In this document: positions 35,901-44,300 of the stretch, in pieces
Numbering within the stretch: position 1 is the first letter of the stretch
Layout: each line of letters opens with the position of its first letter
NCBI GenBank assembly: GCA_036343175.1
Contig: JAZASR010000001.1
Span: 62,001-126,000 of the forward strand
Direction: 5' to 3'
DNA length: 64,000 nucleotides
From: JAEEJA01 sp036343175
Lineage (GTDB): Bacteria > Bacillota > Clostridia > Lachnospirales > Lachnospiraceae
Made by a program: the position numbers and the translations under genes
The notes under the pieces: model-generated
Databases searched by the model: none
What the model saw: the letters and a program-made list of their open reading frames with translations, nothing else
Told to the model about the DNA's origin: nothing

Positions 35901-36010
35901 CTGATGAAGGCAAGACTCTGGATAATCTCTTCAAGATCACACCGGCATTGTCAAAGAGGTTCCAGTATGTGATCGATGTAAGCGATTATGAACTTGAAGA
36001 CTATATGTAA
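32966..36010 (+). CDS. TPR/coiled-coil protein with degenerate CbbX-like AAA+ domain
   Basis: The 1014-residue protein has no assigned function. Residues ~1-200 are helical TPR-like repeats. Residues ~250-430 are Ala/Glu/Asp-rich. A charged coiled coil lies at ~455-530. Residues ~560-730 are rich in Gln, Met and Gly. The last ~150 residues resemble the core of CbbX/SpoVK AAA+ proteins. The Walker A position reads GEGTDRIQG (894-902) and lacks GKT, and the Walker B position reads GGCLLVTNASRL without DE. The later part (GDIVVVLADE...LSKRF...DVSDYELED) keeps the family layout. It is probably a non-ATPase scaffold. GAAGGTAGGAG precedes the ATG. The next gene is 18 bases away. Confidence 0.7.
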   Translation: MKTRENSVKLAQIKQLVTEKKYQQAAALLRTVAPNQITSVQDMKPCAIVYYKNGYYSSARELYEQLFKKEKNRLYLQQLVYICIHMKDFNAAENYYQQFVSMSKSKRDNLILYYRIQKAKGASADELIAILEELKDEEYLEEWAYELAKLYQIAGRIDDCKNECENIKAWFGSGEVVERASVLLTYLKVDDKLPEYKDKDYTLPEEEKNPFDTTTLPKLDPDILRQEREFKRSKKKRDKKTRESEEFIDADLDEGLPDDVEPVKKKHIISDRLEEAGLLRKSQQEAEAQAIQAGQEKTDENSDKDSELSDKADNKAAEDTADIKEVPAEALKEDKETAEEVSADTEDTEVNDDVSEEAADNDAADNAEASVEEDSKKAENEAINADAETAEHENAEPDEAADEKAEVSDADAEPGADADETGEAKAEASGAGVSEMKETAQDMLARIMAEAKAEDQKEKEEAARREAEEKARIEAEEEAIRQAEEQARLEALERERKEKEEQERIIAEQKAAKEAHEKDLEESAEKAILEGSDSVEDTQKIEQARQDAFDVMMLNDENDDTIGDDLGEEDEPDLQYDPMMQEQFMRDSQSGTGITQDLSREISAIYNAEQTGGQLTEKAVQDVMSGQMPQAPGFMQDPNAAAMDMNGYAQDVNMGGQFYAGDQQGQFPGQDVNAGYAYQQPEGMSTDVSAFQFMDAPEGMNEVMPDTGMMPQAEFADITADMQESPAAEPQIPVQTPADAESAEAPADAESVEALADAESVEAPETPAVENADDQEFVSATEAPEAGEAVLSAEGKEDSEMDVMKEPEMPELKKAVPSENTNDKPQEKKGLFRLFSTNAKMKKDEAAKVSEAGGTDDALPDSDLPTTKALHKSIQDMLVLINGEPEPTHYVLIGEGTDRIQGITKKIIRIMHRKNFVSSTRIAMIDAEQLNSIYLPSVKEQLKGGCLLVTNASRLLFTTIGSIFNLMDEYKGDIVVVLADEGKTLDNLFKITPALSKRFQYVIDVSDYELEDYM
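35174..35254 (+). repeat. Three tandem 27-nt repeats in the TPR/AAA-like gene
   Basis: CCTGCAGATGCAGAGTCAGY with GGAAGCR closes each unit (35174-35200, 35201-35227, 35228-35254). They encode PADAESAEA, PADAESVEA and LADAESVEA. A young coding repeat in the acidic linker. Confidence 0.9.
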
Positions 36011-36028
36011 TAACGACAGAGGTGAAGT

Positions 36029-38737
36029 ATGAAGAAGTTTTTATCATGGCTTCTGTCTGCAGCGATCATTATCTCCGGCTGGGGAATTTCTTCAGCCGGT
36101 TTATTTATTTACAGCTCTGCTGCAGTTCACGGAAGAGATATGACTGAAGTTATAGGCACGATGGAAGGACATTGGGATAACTATTTCGGCACGATCGAAG
36201 ACAATAGGGTGATACAGCTTTCCAACGAGCTCAAGCTTGATCTGGGCATGAAAGTTAAGGCTGAAAGATCAGCTGATGAGGGGATCAAAGATCTCCATGT
36301 TATTGCCGGATCATCTTATGCTCAGAATATTGCAGGTTCCGCCGGAAAGTATTTTGATGAAAAGGGGGACCTGTTCGAGAGTGACCTTGACAGGATCGTA
36401 AACTTCAGGGATGGCATCAGCATTTATAAGGCATCCGGCGCAGAGATCCGCGATTTTCTGGAGTGGTCAGCTTCGAATTATGCTGAGACCGGTAAAAGTA
36501 TCCTTGTGGACGCAGCCACTAAGGCTGCTGCAGTGATATCTGCTGTCGCAGTGACGTCTGATGCTTTAGTTTTAGTGACCTCTGATGCTGCAGCTGAAAG
36601 AGATGCATCGGAAGCTGCAACTGCAAAGGATGCACCGGAAGCTGCTGACTCTACTCTGCCATCTTCAGATCCCTCATCCACATCAGCGGTAGAAAGAATA
36701 GTTTCTACAGGTCCTGCCTTTGAGAAGTACACATATGGGAATCCTGAAAATATATTTGACGTAAAAAGCTTTCCCGGCAGACGCGACCTTGCCGCAAGTC
36801 TCGACTATAAGATCACTGGTACAGAGAATTTATATATCTTCGATGGTATAACATATGCGGTAAATACGTCTGTCCCTGCGAGATTCAGGGCTGACGGCAC
36901 ACTAAAGAATGCCGGCAGTCACAGGATCGTAAATCTTAAGGTCAATGGCACTGCTGTGAGCGATGCCGATAATTTTCTTTTTGTTACTGACTTTGATGAT
37001 GCACAGGAAGGAAGGCCTTCATTCTTTAAGAACAGGATAGAATTTATCCCTCCTGCTGATGTTAAGGATTTTGTTGTTTCTGACCTGAAGGATATCAGTT
37101 CATTTGGGAATATTAACTCTGAGCCGGACGATAATTTCCTTCTTTATAATGAAGATGGATGTGACTATGCGGTATTTACCTCTACAAGGTCAGCAGTCCT
37201 TGGGAACCGGGATAAAAGTAAAGTCAAATGGACAAGGCTTTCGACAAATGGCGCTGCATATGCAGGGATCTCCAGTGATCCTGCCTTTACGGGGTCTCAG
37301 GCGATCCCTGCAACAAGCGGGACTATTGATACCATCGATCGCGATCCTTATATATCTGCATATGCTTTAAAGGAAGAGGAAGATCCCGCACCGGCTGAGA
37401 TATGCATTCAGATAAATAATGCCTGCAGGGGAGATACAGTTAAAACACTTCAGGGCAGGTACAGTCTGAATTCCGATATCTGGAAAAATGCTGCTTCAGA
37501 GAAGCTTAAAGGAGACCAGGTCAATGTCGAAGCTGAAGAAAACGGCATTTACAGCATTTTGCTGCAAAGAGCTGACGGAAGACGCTTCATAAGATACTTA
37601 AGGATCAAAAATATCAATGCAAAGGCTCTCAAGACTCCGATAGCTGATGAATATTATAATACAAGTGAAAATATTACCGGCATAGCATCGCCCGGAGTCA
37701 TCGTATGTTTCGAATGCCCTGACGGCAAGGTGTATTCAACTGTTGCGGGAAGCAACGGTACATTTAAATACGCGCTTCCGGGACAAAAGGCAGGAACAAA
37801 TATTTATCTGTACGCATCTGAAGAAGACGGCAGCATCAGCCAGAGAAGGGTCGTTTCCGTAAAACGCAATGGTCCCAACATGCCGTCGCTTGATCAGATG
37901 ACCACAAAGACAGTTAATATCACGGGAAATATCAATGATGAAGTGCTGTTCCCGGTCCTTGTGACCGATAAGACCGTATACGTGTCCGATAATTCCGGGA
38001 TCGACTACTATAAGAGCTCTGCAATATATGATGCAAATAAGGAGATCGAAGAGATCCCTATGAATATCGATGACGATGGGACTCTTTCATTCCAGATCTT
38101 AAAAGCCCTGAAGGCCGATGATAAAGCGACCCTCTACACTCTCGATCTCAATTCGCGTGTAAGCCGCGGGTGTACGGCCAAGGTCGTTCAGACCAAGCCT
38201 GCAAAGCCATTCGCATTTCAAAAGGATATAAGCAATAAGAGCAAGAAGACCATTATATATTCTTATGAGAACGTTCAGATGACGGTTACCTTTAAGGGCA
38301 AGACCTATAAGAAAAAGAACGGAACCTATGTAAAAGCCAAAAAGGCTTATAAATATAAATTCAGTATTAAAAGAACCGATTCAGGCAAGAAGATAAAGGC
38401 TTTTGCAGAGAATAACCTCGGCAAGTCGGGTACAAAGTCATTTACAAGGATGGAGCTGGTTCCTGATACACCTGAGGTAAATAATGTGTATTCATCCAAC
38501 AGACGTGTGTCCGGCAAGGTCGATCTGGTCGGCGCCCCTGAAGGTCAGAAGGCAGCTGTATCAAATACAAAGACCAAGGTATATGTGGTCCGCAAGGACA
38601 AAAAAAAGAAAGCCTCCATTGCGAGCGATGGAAGCTTTTCGTGCACACTCTCCTATGTTAAGAGCGGTGAGAAGATCGAGGTCTATGCTGAAAATCTCAA
38701 TGGCAAGAGCATGAGCCGTACCGTGAAGGTAAGGTAG
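36029..38737 (+). CDS. Secreted protein with split 5'-nucleotidase C-terminal domain and Ig-like repeats
   Basis: The 902-residue protein has a signal peptide (residues ~1-30). Residues ~125-155 contain FRDGISIYKASGAEIRDFLEWS, quoted here in part as KASGAEIRDFLEWS. Residues ~265-310 (IFDGITYAVNTS, HRIVNLKVNGTAV) complete the C-terminal domain of the 5'-nucleotidase/CpdB family. An Ala/Ser/Thr-rich insert of ~70 residues splits the two halves. The catalytic metallophosphatase domain (DxH...GNHE) is absent. The C-terminal ~400 residues contain Ig-like repeats (~600-900). Substrate-binding or adhesive function is plausible; nucleotidase activity is not supported. It is probably cotranscribed with the preceding gene. 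Confidence 0.7.
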   Translation: MKKFLSWLLSAAIIISGWGISSAGLFIYSSAAVHGRDMTEVIGTMEGHWDNYFGTIEDNRVIQLSNELKLDLGMKVKAERSADEGIKDLHVIAGSSYAQNIAGSAGKYFDEKGDLFESDLDRIVNFRDGISIYKASGAEIRDFLEWSASNYAETGKSILVDAATKAAAVISAVAVTSDALVLVTSDAAAERDASEAATAKDAPEAADSTLPSSDPSSTSAVERIVSTGPAFEKYTYGNPENIFDVKSFPGRRDLAASLDYKITGTENLYIFDGITYAVNTSVPARFRADGTLKNAGSHRIVNLKVNGTAVSDADNFLFVTDFDDAQEGRPSFFKNRIEFIPPADVKDFVVSDLKDISSFGNINSEPDDNFLLYNEDGCDYAVFTSTRSAVLGNRDKSKVKWTRLSTNGAAYAGISSDPAFTGSQAIPATSGTIDTIDRDPYISAYALKEEEDPAPAEICIQINNACRGDTVKTLQGRYSLNSDIWKNAASEKLKGDQVNVEAEENGIYSILLQRADGRRFIRYLRIKNINAKALKTPIADEYYNTSENITGIASPGVIVCFECPDGKVYSTVAGSNGTFKYALPGQKAGTNIYLYASEEDGSISQRRVVSVKRNGPNMPSLDQMTTKTVNITGNINDEVLFPVLVTDKTVYVSDNSGIDYYKSSAIYDANKEIEEIPMNIDDDGTLSFQILKALKADDKATLYTLDLNSRVSRGCTAKVVQTKPAKPFAFQKDISNKSKKTIIYSYENVQMTVTFKGKTYKKKNGTYVKAKKAYKYKFSIKRTDSGKKIKAFAENNLGKSGTKSFTRMELVPDTPEVNNVYSSNRRVSGKVDLVGAPEGQKAAVSNTKTKVYVVRKDKKKKASIASDGSFSCTLSYVKSGEKIEVYAENLNGKSMSRTVKVR

Positions 38738-38758
38738 CAGGAGCATCAAGGCCATAAA

Positions 38759-41011
38759 TCAGTCTGATTCCTTAAGGGGGTCATTAAGTGCCTCGGTACC
38801 GGGAAGTACGAAGAGGCCGTCTTCTATGATAGAGGTTTCGCTTCCGTCGGCGTGCTTCACTATGATAGAGCCCAGCTCACTGTATGGAATAGTAATATCA
38901 GTATGGCAGTTAAAGTAGGCCTTTGCAGGGTCTGTAGAACGTTTCTTTGAAAAGTCGTTCTCTTTAGCTGTCATTTTTTTGCCATCAGGATTGTAGGTCA
39001 CAAGATCCTCTTCATGCGAATAACATGTATCTCCAAGGGCAAAGTGAGGGCCTGTCTTTTCTTCTATGAGTATGGGCATCATTGATTCGATGCCGTATTT
39101 TCTGGCCATGACGTAAGCGGTGGTATTGGTACCGATAGCGAATTCACCAAGGGGCAGGGTGTCGTGGTTAAAGAGAATATTGCGGGAAATGTAGTCGCGG
39201 CCTACCTTCGCATTATTATGACCGTTATCCTCTGGGGCATCTGCAAAATTACTGCATGAATAATCTGTTACCAGGCCGTCCTTAAGCCATATATTAAGGT
39301 CAAGGAACTGAAGCCCGTTCAGATATATATCTGATACATTTAAAAGTCCGGTAGTTCCTTTAAGAACGGGTGAAGTGAAGACTTCGCCCAGTGGAATATT
39401 CACGTCAGCAAGGCAGTTTTCGAAAGCTGTCTCGTGTTCCGGGTCCTCAGGCGTATTAAGCGAGACCCATATATCGGTCTTATTACCATTGCGGCCGGTT
39501 ACATGGGCGGCTGTGCCTTTGTCGAGCTCATCGATCAGCGCCTGCTGGATATCTCTGTATTTGTCATCAGGAAGGGTATTCAGGGCAATGGTATCCCGGA
39601 ATATATTCTGATAATCATTTCCGATCTCAGGTACAGGATAGGCTATGATCGTGAAGCTTACCTCTGATGACTTTATGTATTTTTCAGTCAGCTCTGAAAG
39701 CAGTGATCTGTAGTGAGTGATCTCATAGCGCTGCTCGCGTGTATATGAAACTGCCGTGTCCTTCATGACCGGGCTGAATGGCTTCTCACCGAAGATCTCC
39801 ATGACTGCCGGGCCCGCAAAGGCATGAGCCTCATTCTCATATTTATCATAGGTATTCTTAATGACATCGAGGCGCCTGTAAAGATAAGCCTTGTCGAGGA
39901 AGAGGGCGTCGTCTTCACGGTGGTCATAGTCATATTGAGGATTAGGTGAAGTCGACTTATATCCTATGGAGATGCCGCGGTTCTTATTTATAAGGTTTGT
40001 ATAAGCGCGGTATATCGTGACTTCGAGTCCCATGGCATTGAAAAGCTTTATCTCTTCACGCACCAGCCTTTCGAAACCTATATTATAGCGGATGTTTACT
40101 GTCTTCTTTTTCTTAAGGTCTATATTATAGAGCTCGTAGCCCTTCCTGAAGCCATTGACGAATGTTTCAGCCATGGAGCAGATCTGAGATGCAGAAAGAG
40201 AATTCAGGTATTCAGCTGTTTTTACCTCATTAGGACCGATGTGATCACCATACATGTAAAGGAAGGAGAGATCAGTGAGGTCAGAGTCACAGACGATCTT
40301 CTTAATGAATTCCGATTCATCGGAAAGAACATTGATGACGTCGTCCATGTGGCTGGTATCCTCAGAGTAATGCTCATTCGGCGTCATCTGAGAACGGATG
40401 CGGTCAGCCAGCAGTACGTCCGAATAATCGGACACGTAATAGTAGAGGGCGTCCTTTATGAAAAAGAGACGGCCGCTTTCCTTAGAACCTGAGCCGCCAG
40501 AATTTCCATTTTGATTGCCGGATATATATGTGTATTCGTCCTTAAATGAGATCTCATCAGTATTATCTTTGACAAGCAGGTCGTGCTCCATGTCGCAGTA
40601 GATCTCGATGAAGACCTCCATGAGGGCAGTAAGTCCGAGAATGTTTTTTTCAAATACATAAGGGATCGAAGACCTTATCTCCGCATAGAGACCGCAGAGG
40701 GTCTGGGCTGTCTCCTTATCGGGCATTACCCTGCAGCAGTAGTCGGGGTTTGCGAAGCTCTCCTCATAGTGCTCCGGAAGAAGCTCATAGTAGAGCTTGG
40801 CATTTATTTTCTTAAGAGATTCGAGACTTACAGCATCAAAGTCGGTATCGTAGAGTCTTACAAGATAATCAAGCAATGCTGCCGCCCTTTTAAAGAAGTT
40901 GTAGTATTCCGGAATGATAGAGTCCCTGTTGCCTGTATCTGTCGCAATGTCATGTATACGGGCACGGGCAAGATCAAAACGGTTAAGGTAGTCGTCTTTA
41001 TTGTATATCAT
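38759..41011 (-). CDS. M29-type aminopeptidase with extra N-terminal domain
   Basis: The 750-residue protein has a C-terminal half typical of the M29 thermophilic metalloprotease family: ADVNIPLGEVFTSP, GLLNVSDIYLNG, LGEFAIGTNTTAY, EEKTGPHFALGDTC and HTDITI. These carry the expected Glu/His metal ligands. The N-terminal ~300 residues are unusual and not recognised; they may cap the active site. Without a signal peptide it should be a cytoplasmic peptidase. It is convergent with the preceding plus-strand gene (22 bases between ends). AAAGGGA lies before its ATG. Confidence 0.82.
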   Translation of the reverse strand: MIYNKDDYLNRFDLARARIHDIATDTGNRDSIIPEYYNFFKRAAALLDYLVRLYDTDFDAVSLESLKKINAKLYYELLPEHYEESFANPDYCCRVMPDKETAQTLCGLYAEIRSSIPYVFEKNILGLTALMEVFIEIYCDMEHDLLVKDNTDEISFKDEYTYISGNQNGNSGGSGSKESGRLFFIKDALYYYVSDYSDVLLADRIRSQMTPNEHYSEDTSHMDDVINVLSDESEFIKKIVCDSDLTDLSFLYMYGDHIGPNEVKTAEYLNSLSASQICSMAETFVNGFRKGYELYNIDLKKKKTVNIRYNIGFERLVREEIKLFNAMGLEVTIYRAYTNLINKNRGISIGYKSTSPNPQYDYDHREDDALFLDKAYLYRRLDVIKNTYDKYENEAHAFAGPAVMEIFGEKPFSPVMKDTAVSYTREQRYEITHYRSLLSELTEKYIKSSEVSFTIIAYPVPEIGNDYQNIFRDTIALNTLPDDKYRDIQQALIDELDKGTAAHVTGRNGNKTDIWVSLNTPEDPEHETAFENCLADVNIPLGEVFTSPVLKGTTGLLNVSDIYLNGLQFLDLNIWLKDGLVTDYSCSNFADAPEDNGHNNAKVGRDYISRNILFNHDTLPLGEFAIGTNTTAYVMARKYGIESMMPILIEEKTGPHFALGDTCYSHEEDLVTYNPDGKKMTAKENDFSKKRSTDPAKAYFNCHTDITIPYSELGSIIVKHADGSETSIIEDGLFVLPGTEALNDPLKESD

Positions 41012-41120
41012 AGAGTTCCCTTTCTGGATATATTAATGTGGATCTTTGCAGGTCCGGGCGAGTTCGAAAAAGCCATGGCCAATGAATATTATTTATTATG
41101 GACATTTGCAAAGCATTGAT

Positions 41121-41149
41121 ATTATAGCATGTATGGGAGTTGATTTACA
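41121..41149 (-). promoter_or_regulatory. Probable promoter for the M29 peptidase
   Basis: On the minus strand TATAAT (plus 41121-41126) is preceded by TG at extended -10 position. A weak TGTAAA lies 17 bases upstream (plus 41144-41149). Confidence 0.45.
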
Positions 41150-41209
41150 TAGATTTATTTCTGCAGGGGCTTAAGGGGTGATGAATATATTCAAATCGGT
41201 GAAAAAATA
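41150..41209. other. Spacer between divergent promoters
   Basis: No gene, repeat or RNA family was recognised between the two promoter regions. Confidence 0.5.
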
Positions 41210-41238
41210 TTGTAAAATGACGATAATAACATTATAGA
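41210..41238 (+). promoter_or_regulatory. Probable promoter for the lectin/LRR surface protein
   Basis: TTGTAA (41210-41215), a 17-base spacer and TATAGA (41233-41238). The leader to the gene is ~105 nt. Confidence 0.5.
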
Positions 41239-41351
41239 AACTTTTCCGCTGAGCAGGGTAAAATGGTGCCCGGGCAGGAATGTGTTTCTCATGTGGTACT
41301 TAAGATTTATATATCAGTTTCCAATAATAATACTATTGAGGAGGTATAAGA

Positions 41352-44300
41352 ATGATAAGAAATTTTAAAGTTTCCTCTGCATTTGCAAGGGCAACGGCAT
41401 TCGTACTGGCATTTGCCATGCTTATTACATTTACGCCGGTGGTCCCTGGGGCAGGAAAAGATGCAGAGGCTGCGGATGGTGATGCTGTATCCAACGTAAA
41501 GACAGCAGGCAATATCAAGTTAGGAAGTCCTACTGATTTCGATAAGAATAACTATACTTATAAGTTTGGCAAGCCTGATGTTGATTTTAGTGCAGGCAGC
41601 GGACTTACGATCATTTTGATCCACGTAAACAGCGGATCTTTTACAATATCTTCATTTACTGATGATAAAATAAAGGATGGCGTAGAAGGTCTTAAGTTCG
41701 GAGCTGTAAGTCTTGATTCTAAAAAGTATATTAGTTCCTTAAAAGAGGCAGAGGACAGCAAGCTCACATTTTTTTCTATTACTGCCAACAATGAAAATGC
41801 CAAGCTGACATCTGCATCAGTAGAAAATCTTATTAAGAATATCACATTTTATCAGACAAAAGGCACGGCACAGAAGGTATCCGCAGTTGTAAGCGCCGTT
41901 GATCTTGATGGTAAGAGCGCCATGGCAGATGATAACGGCAGACTGCATTTCTATGAGTTTGTTCCATATTCAGCAAAAGACATCACAGATAAAACAGCAT
42001 CATGGCAGAATGCCTATGCTGAAGCCAAGACAAAGACATTTAACGGGCTTAAGGGATATCTTGCCACTATTACATCTGAAGATGAGCAGAAATTCGTTGT
42101 AGCATCTCTTGGAACTAATGAAGGCTGGATCGGCGGTACCAGAATGGTCTATGATCCTGATATTGCAAAGGATGCTTCAAAGGCGGATGCCGACGGCGAT
42201 ACATATTCCCTTCCTGAAGATGTGGTAGATAAGGGCTTAGACGATGGAGGACTCAGCTATGACACACCATACAATAAATTAAATATCTGGTATTGGGTAG
42301 ACGGGCCTGAAAAAGGAACGCCTTTCTGCTATGGCGTCAATAATTCAGAGGTTACCAGTGATACAAATAAGGAATTAAATAAAAATACCTATTTTACCTG
42401 GTGCCAGGGTGAACCTAATAATACACGCCAGGATGAATTCTTTGTAACCTATGCTTATCAGGGCCAGGCAGACGGCAGATGGAATGACTGGTCAAATAAG
42501 GCAGTTTATAGTAATGAAAATAACAATACTGGCTGGGGAGCTTCAGGATATTATGTTGAGTACGGCGGATATCCTGAAGAAGATAACGATGCGGGCGATG
42601 ATGATCCTAAGGCACCTATAGCTAAGGATGTCCAGACTATCGACCTTGATAATGCTGATCAGGCTATAGCTATCCAGATAGCTGTATTTAATGACAAGCA
42701 CGACAATGTAAAAGAGGAAATGATCCCTACATATGATCAGAACTCTACTACAGTAGGAATAAAAGATAATCCTTATAAGGTGATAATTCCATATTCAAGG
42801 GATACTGAGACTGCTACCCTCAATGTAACCCATTTTGGTCAGGTTACAGTAGATAAAGTAACATCTGCAGATGGTAGTAAGACATATAATAAAAAGTCAG
42901 ATGATGATCCTGATAATTATAAAATTGATCTTAATGTCGGCGACAATCCTGTTGTAGTAAAGACAAAGCAGACCGTTGATGGTAAAGAGGTAACAAAAGA
43001 TTATTATGTAACTATTGTAAGATCTGCTAAGGATACACCATTTTCTGTAATTCCTAAGAATCCTGACTCATCCGATCAGACTAAGGGATTTACGGGTCCA
43101 AAGGATGATCCGAACCACACCAATGATTCTGCAAATGAAGATGGCTCAAAGGATTCGTACTTTACGATAACAGCAGATAACACAACTAATACCTTGAAGC
43201 TTGATCCTGTAGAAGGATTCGATGTTAGTAAGATAACAAAGGTAACATATAAGTCACCGTCTGATTCTGCAGAGACAGACATCACAAACGGAGATAACAG
43301 GTATGACAGGACAACCGGCATAACGACAGTAGATACCACCGGTCTTTCAAAGGATAAGAAGACAGAGGTCATTTATACAGTAACCGAAAAAGATGGTGAT
43401 AAGGATATTACGCACAGATATCATTACACTATCGATAAGGAGGGTTTTAACGTAGAAGTCTCTACCTCTCCTACTCCGGGCGCGGCAGAAGGTCCTCATG
43501 ATACAGCGGAGGATACCACAAAGAACAGCAATCCGGATACAGATGATATCTACCATCATATAACCATCACAGATAATGTTGATACACTTATTGTGAAACC
43601 AACAGGAGTTGATATATCGAACATTACAAAGGTCGTTGTAAGCGGGACTTCTGTAAAGACCACAGTAAAAGATGATAATACCAGTGATAAAACTTATGAT
43701 GATAAAGATGGCAGTGTAAAAGTTGATGTAAAAGACCTGACAGAAGATAAGACTGAAGAGGTCATTTATACTGTTAAAGATTCTGATGGTAATCAGACCA
43801 ATTACCACTATATCATTGATAAAAAGGTATCTAAGACACCTGATGATGGCAAGGATGATAAATCTGATGATACGACCCCTTCGCCGACACCTGGCGGCAA
43901 TTCTTCACCTTCGTCGACACCTGGCGGCTCTGATTCACCAGCGCCTGCCAGGACAGCAACACCTGGAGCAGCTGCTACTCCTGCTGCGGTCACACCTCCT
44001 TCAACAGGACCTAACGGCATCGCAGATCCTGGCAATGGCGAGAGTACAGGAGATGAGGGCATTACTGTAACACCTAAGACCACACCTGCTCCAGATGGAC
44101 AGAATAAGGACTTTACATATGATGTAACCACAAAGAACGATACCATCACGCTTACTCCTGATACTAATGTTCCTGCAGATAAGATCACTACTGTTACAGT
44201 AACGATAAATGGAAAGCCCGGAGCTTTAGGGACTGACTATACGGCAGATACCAATAAGATAGTCACTGTTACAGGACTTAAGAAGGGTACACCGGTCAGC

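Noticed and set aside
43347..43808. Long minus-strand frame inside the lectin/LRR gene.
   Set aside because: It is a shadow of a low-complexity coding region, with no ribosome site and no family similarity.
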